From Didymodactylos carnosus (Eukaryota; Rotifera; Eurotatoria; Philodinida; Philodinidae): 60,052 nt of DNA. The stretch lies in assembly GCA_905250885.1 (NCBI GenBank), contig CAJNOQ010000243.1:1-60052 (forward strand), in the 5' to 3' direction. Every line of letters begins with the position of its first letter. The first letter of the stretch is position 1. Below are positions 23,663-35,164 of this stretch, piece by piece. The notes beneath the pieces were generated by a model that made no database searches, was not told the DNA's origin, and was given only the letters and a program-made list of their open reading frames with translations. The position numbers were made by a program, and so were the translations under genes.

Positions 23663-24957
23663 AGTTTGTATAAGACTTTTTCATCTCATTCTCATGGCTT
23701 CATATTAAATTTTGTTTTAACAAAAAAGTTTATACCTATGATTTGTATATGTGACTTTGTTTTGTTAAGAAAAAGTCAGATTAGTTAAATTATGTCTTGT
23801 TGTAGAAATGAAAACAACATTTTTCGTACTTTTTATATGTAAATGCTATTTTACTTTTTCTCTGAATAGAATAAAATAAATGGAAATTTGAGTTGATTCT
23901 AATGAGTGGATAGCGCAATATTATCAAAAGAAATTACTGTAAATTTGTGTATATATATAATTGCTTTATTTAAGTTTTTAGGCAGCTCGCCCCTAACATG
24001 TGACAGCTGTGACATTTAACATTAAAGAACATTGAACATTAATAATGTCTAATAGCAAATCAAAAAAGTGTGTTTCCTCTTTTGCCATTCCCTCGTGTTC
24101 TTTGAGGGGTGTCCTGTTGGTAAGTGCGGGATGAAGCGATCCTCTTGATGTATCAAAAAGTACATTTTGACTGATTTGTGTTGAATATAAGATTCGAACG
24201 CCTCTGGGGTAATGATTAGAGTTTTGTTAAGAAATCTTGAGCAGAATGAACGTGCTCGTTCCTGAACCGACTTGACTGTTGTAGACCATCTGATTTCATT
24301 GTCTGACGCGTCAGCCCATAAAAGAACAGCTCTTGATTTAATATCATTCTAAAACGTTCTGTCTCTTACAGTAACTGATTATTGATGGTTTTTATATTCA
24401 GACAATGTGAATTATTTGAAAACTATCACTCAAAGAGTTGTATAATCCTGGTAAATATTATTTATTTTATAATGAGCATAAATTCTTCAGTTACATAAAA
24501 TACATGTGCAGTTTCAAGAAGCCTAAAAAAAGAAAAAAGAATTGGTTACTATAGCAGTAACAGACACAAAAACACAAAGAGATAATGTCACAGGAGAGCT
24601 ATGCTGCCATAATAGAACATTGTTGAAAATAAACAACAATAAAACAAGCAAAATTAAAAAAAAAGAATCAGATACAAAGATTTCTCAATATTAATATATC
24701 AACAAGAAAAAAAAGTCAACATTATTTTCTTAGACTATTAAGGCCATTCATGTACCTATACTCTGTAAAATAAAAAACAGAGATCTAGTACTAGAAATGA
24801 AAATGAAAAATAAAAAATAAGAAGAGTATATAAATATCTGATCATTCTTTAGAATTTCGTGTTAAAAACGATAGTAAAATAAAGAGAAAACGAATTATTA
24901 TCATTGGATGGATGGATTTCTATGTGACTAGTTAGTGATTAATTGTTCTAAATGAAA
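23663..24957. other. Convergent 3' UTRs and spacer
   Basis: Holds the 3' UTR of the upstream plus-strand gene (AATAAA at 23870-23880). Probably also holds that of the minus-strand CS-like gene (TTTATT, i.e. AATAAA on the minus strand, at 24461-24466). No other gene seen. Confidence 0.55.
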
Positions 24958-25658
24958 TCAAGATGACGGTGGTACAACTTGCGGAGAAGAAGACAGTGGT
25001 GCTGTCGGAGTAGGTAATGGACTTAGGGACGAAACAATATCATTTGCTCTATCTTCTGTCGTTTCATCTGGAATATTTAAACCAGGAGAGAATGGATCAC
25101 AAATACGATTTATCCAAGGTGTAGTATTGTCTTTGTAAAGTGTCATCCACACACCACCATGCTGATACTAAAATAAGCAGAAGCAAAAATGTTATGATAA
25201 TAATTACTTCTTGTATAAATTCCAAGATGGTAGCATGAAAAATACTTACCTTGACCTTACATCGTTGTGGAACTATTTCTCCTGGCAATCGTTCAATCCT
25301 TAAAGCATAGATTTGTTCGTTGGAATTTTTCGTTCGAACTGTTATTGAAAAATTAAATGCTCTAAATGAATGAAAATTATAATTATTTTGATTAACTTAG
25401 ACTTTTTGATAATTTACTGTGTGTCGAAATCCAATGTTTTTGTTTCGCTATTGATGGGAACCTTTTTAAAACCGCTAAGTAATCTTCGACGTACACGTAA
25501 TTCTGGTATAGCCATATAAACTAATACGCGACGTTGTCCTACTTCTTGAACAACAACTACAGCATAAACATAAAATCTTGGATTATTAAGAATTATTATA
25601 ATCTTAGAAAATACTAACAGCTTGGAGTAATTTCGCTAGCAGCGCCTTCACGATTCAT
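24958..25658 (-). CDS. CS-domain-like (p23/CacyBP-type) protein
   Basis: Four exons join in frame to 166 aa: 25619-25658, 25418-25556, 25250-25361, 24958-25167. All introns are GT-AG with consistent phases. Strands in the order VLVYMAIPEL, FNFSITVRT, YALRIERL, IVPQRCKVK and VWMTLYK, followed by a Trp, follow the beta-sandwich pattern of CS domains, closest by eye to CacyBP/SIP and p23 co-chaperones. These act as HSP90 or ubiquitin-ligase adaptors in the cytosol. The C-terminus after the domain is a Pro/Ser-rich tail (about residues 135-166). The insertion of basic residues (RVRRRLLSGFKK) after the first strand is unusual. Gene structure is confident; family assignment is moderate. Confidence 0.72.
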
Positions 25659-26354
25659 TTAGATTTTACTGTGGTGGTAAACAAATTTAAAATGCCTATA
25701 CGTAAAATAAGACCAGCATTATTTCTATTAATCTAAAATGAAAATAAACTAAATAAGAAGATCGTGGTCTTATTTTTCTTATTCACTAAGAATTTGAGAA
25801 ACAAAATTATACTGTTTCTCAGTAGTTTACTGTCAAGTTAAGCTATAAAAATATAAAATTAAAATGAATATCATTTATTCATTTCCAAAAACGTCGTTGT
25901 CTTTCAGCTTTAAATGCCGTCTTCTACACCAACGAGATTAATATAGTGTTACAGACGAGTTAAATTCAGAGACGGCGCAGCGAGTTAGTAGCTATGAAGA
26001 CGAATTTTTTTGAAAAAATTGAAGGTAAATATTGAAAGAATCTTCTGTTATAAAATTGTCTAATTTTATCTACTTTGACCCAACCAATATTAAAAGTAAG
26101 TGTGAGTAATTAGGAACGAATAGAGATTCAACCCTCGTTTCTTTCTACTTCATCAAATATACACATTTGTAATAAACAAGGATGAGGAATGTGCAATCAA
26201 CATGATGCATAATCGGATTATTAGTGACGTAATGTACTTACAAAAAAGAAGGAACGTTGAGACCAGAAGGATCGTAGTTTTGAAATTTAATTTTTTGGAG
26301 ACTTACTCTTTTAGAATTAAAAGAAAAGAATGTTCAAACAGTTAAGATAAGATA
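25659..26354. other. 5' flank of CS-like gene / spacer
   Basis: No further coding region supported. Confidence 0.45.
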
Positions 26355-26901
26355 AGGCGCCCACGATTCAAAACTTATACACTTTTTTTTCTCGACAATT
26401 TACACATGGTTAGAGAACTCGTTAAGCTGATTCTGAATATATGTGTTTCACCCTTCAGAATTACTTTTGGAGAGAAAAATTTGCAAACAACTGCAAATTT
26501 GGCTGTGATCGAAAAATCCATATTTTACGATAGAATTGAACTTTATTAAATTATGTATATTATGCTTTGTAACCTTATAATTTCTTTTCTCTTATTCATC
26601 ATGAAAAACTGAATAAGAAAACGTTCTTTCGATGCTTTTTCTAACTTTTCAACCGAGATTTTTCCGAAAAAATCAGAGTTGTCCAAAGATCCTGAAACAC
26701 ACATCAATCAATTCAGTTTTTCATGCAGATTTCGTATATTTTCGACCACAGCCAAATTTGCAGTTTTTTTTGCAAATTTTTCTCTCCAAAAGTAATTCCA
26801 AACGCTGAAACACATATTCAGAATTAGCTCGACGAATTCTATCTAACCATCTGTAAATTGTTGAGAAAAAAATACTGCTAAAGTTTTGGATTAGGAAGCC
26901 T
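26355..26901. mobile_element. 547-bp TA-flanked long-TIR element L
   Basis: Arms of about 165-175 bp (26355-26525, 26735-26901) are inverted copies sharing the tract AATTACTTTTGGAGAG and its complement. Ends are AGGCGCCCACG (left) and GGAAGCCT (right), each next to TA (26353-26354, 26902-26903). No coding capacity. Confidence 0.78.
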
Positions 26902-26903
26902 TA

Positions 26904-27987
26904 CTTCACATCAAATGCAAACGCTTGAAGAAATGATTCACATTCGATACAATATTTAACTTTTTAAAATAATTGTTGTGATATGTTATTTCTTAGTGGT
27001 GTCTTATTACATTATATTTGCCAAAACACGACCAACAAAAAACGACCGAAGACTTTTTTTGATAAACGAGGCAAAGAATGGGTGTGTTTTTGTCCATTAA
27101 GATTTGAGAAATGTGAGCTTGCTTATGCATCGAAGAAGAAAAAAATCATGACATTTAGGTACACGGTGATATAGAGATAACGTCTGTCATGGTAAGCTGG
27201 ATATAGATAGTTCATTTAATTTGCTGGATCGATTGATGTACTCTCGTTTTTTTCTTTGAAAAAAGTTGTTATTGACAGAGAAGTTTAAAATATTGTCAAA
27301 CTGTGTTAAGTTAAATAGACTGATATATGACATCAACTTGAGTGGACTTTTTTATTTATCATGATGTGAGTCCCGTTTAACAATATCAAAATGGATAATA
27401 CACCGTTTGAGCTACCATCGGCAGTGGTAATTCGGCCACGTGCATACAGTCGATCTATTACATACGAGTTAGGATATCTTTCACAACAAATTTAAGCAAA
27501 ACCAAATTGTGTGATTGAATTTTAAATTGTAAGTAGACTCGTACGAATAGGCCTATTTAGAAGAGTAGAATAGGGCAGATTAACTTTTGGCTTCTAAATA
27601 GCTATTAGCGTTTAAGTAGTTTCAGTTACTATCAGATGGCCATTTGCATTCAACAGTTCTCAGACATTCAGCATACAAATGCCAACTGCTTTGTTCACAT
27701 TTCAGCTATTATGCATGTTTGTTTGACGATGTTGTCTGTTCGATTTGTATGGTATCTAATATGGCACATTTAACTATTGCTGTTGTTTGTTTTCAGAGTG
27801 GATAAATACAATTTTTTAACATTGCTGAAAGTATTTTAACAAATTATTATTTTATGTTTTATAGAAAGAAATGTTATCGAGTGACACAACGACTTATCAT
27901 ATGTTTCAAATAAAAAACAGTAAGCTACAATGGAAATGATTTTTCGCTTCCATTTTTTGGTTTGGTTATTTTTCCTTTAAGGAGCAT
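26904..27987. other. Spacer with a possible small ORF
   Basis: Apart from the 34-codon frame at 27391-27495 nothing is supported. The 63-codon frame at 26983 is lysine/phenylalanine-rich and featureless. Confidence 0.4.
27391..27495 (+). CDS. Possible 34-aa ORF or gene remnant
   Basis: ATG in a fair context (caaaATGg) opens 34 codons of balanced composition (MDNTPFELPSAVVIRPRAYS at the start) ending in TAA. It stands out from the AT-driven surroundings. It could be a micropeptide, a first exon or a fossil. No family recognised. Confidence 0.25.
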   Translation: MDNTPFELPSAVVIRPRAYSRSITYELGYLSQQI

Positions 27988-27989
27988 TA

Positions 27990-28498
27990 CCCTAGTGAAA
28001 GTACTCATATGATGAGTCGACTTTTACTCATAATTCGTCCATGAGTACTCATATTAGTACTACTATCATTATATATACTCAGTTACTCATGTGAGACTCA
28101 GAAAATACTCACCGTTTTATTTTGCTAAACTGAAACTGTTTAAAGAACGTAGAATTTAGTGAAGAAACATAGAATATTTATATTATTATTTCCTCACTGG
28201 TCTCTCTGTATATAGTCAGGGATGGACGCGTCTATGACTAGACTGGTAGTCCTAGTCTGACTGCCTGAGATCACTCCTCTATATAAAAATATCAGATGAA
28301 AAATACTCATGAGTATTTTGCCAAAAGTTATATGAGTACTCAACAATATCCAAGCGTGAGTACTCAAAGTCGTACCCACAATACTCGTTATTTACTGATG
28401 AGTACTCATATGAATACTCAATGAGTTAAAAAATGTGTGAGTACTCGGGACATTTTTCAGCAACTTTGAGTACTCACACATGAGTGTATTCACTAGAG
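27990..28498. mobile_element. 509-bp TA-flanked MITE B iterating GAGTACTC
   Basis: Termini CCCTAGTGAAAGTACTCAT and, right, ATTCACTAGAG are inverted and abut TA (27988-27989, 28499-28500). The perfect palindrome GAGTACTC occurs six times, mostly as TGAGTACTCA, plus many half-sites (ATACTCA, TGAGTA). The central ~170 bp lacks the motif. It shares the outermost ~11 bp with element A but has a different internal palindrome. Confidence 0.82.
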
Positions 28499-28500
28499 TA

Positions 28501-29050
28501 TATAGCGTTATCAATCGCTTTCTGTGTATTTTGAAAAGATTCCAGTTGCCAGTAGATTTACATCACTCACTGTTTATCGATTTTTAATAAGTGAGAAAAA
28601 TTCATTTGTATTATTGGACAACTGCTTAGTTATCCAATTAGATTAGTTTCTAAATACTAACGACATGTTTTCTTCTCAGTTAAAACTAAAAATAATTTTG
28701 TTTTCGTTGGTTGCACAATTGTTTACACTGACTGTTGTTTTTTTTTAGATTAATGCTTGTACAGCTCAGCATCAGTTGAACCCATATTCTTCGTCAATAT
28801 CAATGTGACAATCGTATTTGGTAAACCTTTGCTTTATGTAGTTGTCTACCTTTGTTAATGGAATATTCAGTAACGATATATTTTTTATAGCAGTATTATA
28901 TTTCTTATATTCTCGATATTTTTTCTTGTTCGAAAATAATTGAAATGATGTTATTGTTATTGTTATTTTATTTTTATTTTTATTTTGTAAAAGGATAGCT
29001 TGATGCTCATTCTCTTTTATTCTTTCCTTCATAGAGACGAAGACGATAAT
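28501..29050. other. 3' flank of TMEM151-like gene
   Basis: An 86-codon minus-strand frame (28772-29032) lies just after the TMEM151-like stop. It is Lys/Asn/Ile-rich and was not accepted as an exon. Confidence 0.4.
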
Positions 29051-30462
29051 TTAAGGTGCTATTTTTTCATCTCCTTCTATTGTTGACAGGAATATTGTTG
29101 ATTTATCGTCATTACTCGTCTGCAATGAGTATGGTGAAACGGCTCCTTCAAGATAAATTCTCACTGGTATATTGAGTTTTGGTACGAGACAATGAAAGAA
29201 CGCTCTGAAAATCCATGAGCATCCTAAAAGAGTCATTATCCAAAAACAATTTTCCGTAAAATACCACGAACATAGATAATTATCTTCTCCCTCATGTAGA
29301 AGACAAAAACCGTTTTGTAATAAAGAATTTTCAGTAAATTGAAAACGAATTGCACGACTAATTTTAGCTAATTGAATGAAGTTTTTGTTAACATCATTTA
29401 TGTTTTTCGATGCTTTTCTTAATTTATCTTCAATACGATTAAATTCTTGTATCATATCATTATTGATTATTCTGCTATCTTCACCTACCGTAAGAAAGAA
29501 AATTCAAAAGAATAAAATAGAAATGAATGGAATGAGAGACAATATTTTACATTTGTCTGTCCGTAAAAATCTGTGTATTTCAACTCCAAACGAGAGAGAA
29601 ACAAATATTTAGATTAAGAATTTATAATCAGTTTCCTATTATTACCTGCTATAATCACATCGAATGTAATAAATAATTGATATAAACGTGTTTTAACGAT
29701 TTCAAAAGCGTCAATACTCAGTCGGTAGGTTTTAACTGGGAACAGTGTTTCAGTTAGTTGTACACTTCTATAATAAAATGATTGTAATCGTTCTAGTATT
29801 GATATTTCATATATTTTATAATCGATCCATTTTTGTCGAATTATATTATAGTAATTTGTTGCTGTGACTGTGATGTATGCCATTAACTTCGGTGTTGACT
29901 TTTGTATTTGTCCTAATTCACATCTGACAACATCGGCATTGATGACACGTTGAAGAAACTGTTGTTCAATACATCCACGTGATTCAAATAACATGAATAC
30001 ATAACATAAAATAATTATTAGCAACATGAAAATACTATAAATAACTTTGCCAACATTGTTAAATTCAGTGGCGTTCAGTAGAATGAGTGTCGATATTAAT
30101 AATATCCAAAATATGACGTTACATATCAACGACAGGATACGAGCATGACGATTAAAGGATGTTTTACCTAACAGTTTCTGTTTATATTCATTAGAAAGCA
30201 ATTGTGTTATGGAAATATCGGATTTTGTTGATCTTGTTGCATTATTATTATGAACGATCACACTAATCATTAGAACAAAAAAATGGTAGAAAAAATATTG
30301 ACACGTAATAAGGTAATGCATTGACATCGCAAAAGAGAAGAGATTATGATGTTTTGAAACGAATACATGATTTATTAACTTTAAACTTAGACTAAATAAC
30401 TCTTGAACACAAGGTAGATATTTGAGGCTGGTTTTCCGTTTATTAAGCGCCAATCTCAACAA
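29051..30462 (-). CDS. TMEM151: TMEM151-family multi-pass membrane protein
   Basis: Two exons (29646-30462 and 29051-29484) joined by a 161-nt GT-AG intron give 416 aa in frame. The architecture matches TMEM151A/B: paired membrane helices near the N-terminus (around residues 95-145, with ICNVIFWILLISTLILL and IFMLLIIILCYVFML), then a family-like segment FESRGCIEQQFLQRV-x-ADVVR-x-LG-x-IQKSTPK followed by an aromatic stretch, and a late hydrophobic segment (WIMTLLGCSWIFRAFFHC) before LNIPVRIYLEG, corresponding to the vertebrate WxLR...EKLFGLEG region. Vertebrate members are neuronal membrane proteins with poorly known roles. The N-terminal start is the first ATG of the frame at 30462; a later Met is possible. 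The C-terminal tail is shorter than in vertebrates (about 470-570 aa there). Confidence 0.78.
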
Positions 30463-33400
30463 AAAAAATTGATTTAGAAACGAGTTAATCCTATAAAGAT
30501 CTCGTCCTTGTCGCTTTACAATGACTTTTGTTTAGTGACTCTTTATATTTATATTCAAAAACGCTTTTGTGTCATAGACTATCGCACTCTCTAAAAAACC
30601 AAGTCCTAGAATTCGATGGCAAAAAGAAATTCTAGAATTGCAACAAAAGAATTTAATCTTTTTATGAGATAATTGCTGTGAGGTGATCAGTAGAGAAAAT
30701 TATATGACATATGCCTATACAAATAAAATATTTCTCAAATCAAGATATGATTCGATTTTACTTGTTTTGATACGCTTTCCCAGTCGCTTCTCTCAAGATC
30801 TATTGATTGAATTTTTGAAACTAACTTGTACAAATAGTGCTGACAGTGAAACTTTTAGTGTTATGTCATCAAGAATGTTTCATTTGTTTGTTGTTATTCT
30901 CAAAAATTGAATGACAGTACCCTATTCAATTGTTCTAATGAACTGACATAGTAATTTATGTATGTCACACAAAGAAATGGTTAGGTCTTAAAGCTATATG
31001 TTTTCATTGTAGCATGTATCATCGTTTCCATTATCTCTTAAATGTGCAGTTTCCTGAAGGTAAAGAGCTATTATCAATTTAACATTCTATAGCAAAAACC
31101 TATGGGTCTAAATCTATTCAAAACGGTTTTATTCTAGTTTGATGCTTGTTACACTTGAAAGAAACAATTAATATTTCAATTGTCTGATTCTAAATTTGAA
31201 TATTAACGTTAAATGAGAGATATCAATTAATTTTATTATACGAATTCTTCGTTTGTTGTAGAGCTACGTTTGAAACCGGAAACGATTTAGGTATAATATT
31301 CACTCTCTCACATTCTATGCATATATCATTATCGAGAGACGGTTCTTAACAAAAAAAATTCTCGTTCATTAAACACATGTGAGAATATGTAGATGGTTAT
31401 TAGTTGTATATACTATACGTGATGTTGAAATAGTAATTTTGTTGCTTTTAGGCTAAAAAGGAGTTTATTCATCTATATGTAATGTAGAACGTTGTTAGAT
31501 TTGTTTTTCGTTTCTCTCTCTCTCATTTTATTCAGATATACCGGATTGTAAACGAAACAAGAATGTTTTTCTCGTACAGAGTTCAATATAGAAGTCAAGG
31601 ATATACAATTGAACATAAAATATTACAATAGACTTTTCGCTCTATCGATACGTGTATGCATATGTAAATCTCATAATAAACAATAAACTAGGCCCAATTA
31701 GATAAATGACAACGACGAAAGCCCATGAACTATAATTAAACGTCGTTTGATCAAATATTAATTGGTAGTGGTAACTGTCTATACAAAAGGCCAAATATAA
31801 TCCGTGATGAATTTAATTATCTAACAATTTATGTCGTTGTCGATGAAAAAAAAAATGATTAAACTATCCACTCGAAACATGACTTTATACAACGCAATTC
31901 ATAAAAGAAAAAATAACAGACTTAATTGAAAATATGAACATATACTCAAAAAATTCTCTTTGTTGTTCTCTTCTCATCTAATATTTTAATTTCCTTTATG
32001 CATTAATACTCTTTTCCGCAACAGAAGGTAAAACTTACTAAACGATAGATACGTATGTTCATTTATTCAACGCATTTTTCTCAAATAGACAAGGTTAGTT
32101 TCTTTACTATTTTTCAAGGTAAATACTTGAAATAATAATAGAAGGTAATGAAAAATTTTTTTATCTATTATTAGCACTTATCCAACTATCACATTAGATA
32201 GAGAAGATTTTTTCCCATATAAGATATCGTAATTTTGGCCTATTTCGCTCATCAGAGATCTTTCTAAAACTCGCTTTTGCAAACACATATCTTAAACGTA
32301 GTATTAAACGATGAACAAGATCGGCGGCATGTAATCAACGAAAGGATATGTACACGTCTTTTAATTAGTGAAATAATCTATTTAATATATTAAAATGACA
32401 TGTTCATGTTAATTGTACAGCTTAGATAGACAGAAAAGAACTGCAGTAGACAATTAGCACGTATGAACAAGAAACTAGACATGAATATATTCGTTACATT
32501 GATTTATAGAAAGCAAAGATGGCAATTGTCTGCATGTGTATACGAAAAGGGATTAACAAATTAAAAAAAATAATACACTGTGTAAGAATCGAAAGTATAA
32601 AGAAAAAAACACACATATCATTTGATCCGGTAAGGGTACCATTACGAGCATATTCTCGACATGTATGAGTATTAAAATAAGATGATAACTTAGAAATTCA
32701 ACAAAAAAGAAAAAGAGACTCGAATCGGTTTTACAACTAAAAAACAAAGTAGACATAAATTTTAATGTTTTTTTTCAAATATCTTTTGTTACATAGTTTA
32801 TTACTGACAAAAAGATTTTGTTTATCCAATTGTCGTCATTTTCCAGTCATCCTTTACATAAATGCGCAAAAGAAATAAACTTATGGGTAGTTAACATAAA
32901 ACAAAATTTTTTTAAACAGATTTCGTTTCTTTCTTAGAAGTACCTTTTTATTGAAGCCATAATGTTTTTTTTCATTAGAACTATGAGACACACGGGGTGT
33001 AATATCTGAGTGAAAACAAAAAGTACAAATGGCAGATTGAAAATTGAAGCCTCCTATATTAAAGTTAGTGAAGACTATCGAGATGTATCTGGTGAGAAGA
33101 TAGGAAGAATAATATTTGGTAATAATTTTGTTGTAAAAGGGTATAAAGATGAAAAATGTTTTTGAATAAGAAATTAATCATAGTTTGTTACTCTTGCGAC
33201 ATAATCTTCTCATAAAACGAACTTTTGCTTTTATTTAAAAAACACATATTTGATTGTGTTTTTCTCATTTAGTCCAGTTTACTGGTTTTCGTCAAAAAAC
33301 AACCACATTATTTTTAAACTTTTATACAGCTTCCTTATATACGTTCGATTCTTGAAGAAAAATGTCTCAAAATCAAAATTGCATTATATCTGCAGATAGG

Positions 33401-34316
33401 CAAATAAAAAGAAAAGAAAAACTGAAGAATGAAAAAAAAGTAAAATAATAAATGGTCATGTCTATTTTAAAAAGTTTCTATTTATTCTCTTCAGTCATGC
33501 TTACGATCACTAGAAATAGAAATAAAACCGTACGTATTAGAAAACAATTTTAATCACGAACGTCCAGACATCAGCATTTCTAAAATCTAAAACAATCCCC
33601 CATTACTGACCTTGTGAAAGCAGAGCAACATGACTGGGAGATTATTTTTTTTTCTATTGCTTTTTTTCTGGGAAATCTTTATGTGGAATGGAATGTGCTT
33701 TTTTGTTTTTATCTTGAAAAATTTCAAGTACGAGGAAGAAAAACAAAAAAAGAATAATCATTTTTTGTTTTTTAAAATTTCAATTCTTTATTAAATAGCT
33801 CCAAGTTATGTTGTTGTTGTGTTTTTTTTAAACACACTCGGTTGTTTTTTGACAAGGTGAACGAAACAAAAACAGAGGAAAAATAGAAAACGAAGAACTC
33901 TGCAATTATTAGTTCCATCGCGTTACGGGATGAAAAAGTAATCAGGTGTTATTATTACTTTTCAATTGTAGAGGTATTTATAGTATAATATAAACGATGT
34001 TTTAAAGTGAGAAAAAAAATGAGAAAAAAGTATTCATGAGTAATATCTCTTATAAAAAAATTTTCTTTTTCGCCAATCTGCGAAGCTTTCTTACGAATAA
34101 ACCTTAGAGATTTCTATTTTATATAAATGATAGCTTTCAAAAACACATAGTTAGAAAATCGGTCATCTAGTCACTCCAACAGTACATTTAACGTTTGTTT
34201 GCATGAAAGTATATATATTATAAAGTTTGTTACCTTTGATATTTGAATCTGTCTATCTGTGTTAGTGAATTGTGTTTTTTTTAAGAAGCTTTCAAAAGAA
34301 AATTATATGATGCTAA
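30463..34316. other. 3.9-kb gene desert
   Basis: Only short frames (75 aa at 30683, 67 aa at 32553) with no recognisable features. The TMEM151-like promoter is expected at the left edge and the start of the RING-gene 5' region at the right. Confidence 0.5.
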
Positions 34317-34318
34317 TA

Positions 34319-34534
34319 CCCTACACAAAATCCTACGCACTTCTCGTCTATTTCTTACTAGGATCTTACAGGATCCTGACATTTAGAATCCACCTAATAA
34401 CTTTGTAACAGAATCCTAAACTGCTAGGATTCTACTAGGATTTCGCTTAAGTTTGTTTTAGGATCCTAACAGGATCTTCGAAAATCCTATGAATTTCGGG
34501 TATACCTGATTTCATTAGGATTTTGTTAGTAGCC
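34319..34534. mobile_element. 216-bp TA-flanked MITE C iterating AGGATCCT
   Basis: Left end CCCTACACAAAATCCTA and right end TAGGATTTTGTTAGTAGCC are imperfect inverted repeats, each next to TA (34317-34318, 34535-34536). AGGATCCT occurs twice exactly and seven or more times as variants (AGGATCTT, AGGATTCT, AGAATCCT). Confidence 0.65.
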
Positions 34535-34536
34535 TA

Positions 34537-35164
34537 TTTACTGCCCTGAGAAGTTTTGAGAACAATATCGTAGCATAAGTATACGAAAGTTCACGGTGGA
34601 TAGAAATTTCTCGTTTGACTTCTAAGATTTATTCAGTTGAAATCAATTTTTATGAACTGTTTGTTGATAAAAACAAGTAGTTATTGTTGCTGTACGTCTT
34701 TTTAGTTCAAGTTTTGTATAGAATGTAAACGACACAACTCTCGCGTACAGTTCTTAGTAAGAGAAGAACGAAAGAGAGAAAGAAAAACGACTTTTTTGTT
34801 TCGTTGACAAGTGATTTATAAAAGCCATGCATATAATAAACTTTTTTTCCTCTTTTTTTTAGTATATACTGTAATCATAAAAATCGTTAAAGAAATTACT
34901 ATTTGACAAAGATGAAGAAAGTAAGAAAATGAAGAAAAGAAAAATGTCGTTTGCTGAACAAAAACGTGTTGTTTAATCTGTTTCTTTTCTTTTTTCCATC
35001 GTATACTTCAATTATCGTATACGCTTTCTTTGAATCTTTTTTTCTTCTATTTTATTGTTTCATTTATATGATCAATTAAATTTCAACCTGAACTATTCTC
35101 TACACATTATTATTATTGTTATTATTTTGATTATATCACCTAATTATTAGAAAATAACCATAAT
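34537..35164. promoter_or_regulatory. Probable promoter / 5' UTR region of the RING gene
   Basis: AT-rich with pyrimidine tracts leading to the start codon. No individual promoter element can be assigned. Confidence 0.3.

Noticed and set aside
27990-28498. CRISPR-like array of regularly repeated GAGTACTC
   Set aside because: Repeats are 8-10 bp palindromes with irregular spacing in an animal genome; explained as a MITE.
28772-29032. 86-codon minus-strand frame after the TMEM151-like stop
   Set aside because: Lys/Asn/Ile-rich, no splice link to the upstream exon and no family features.
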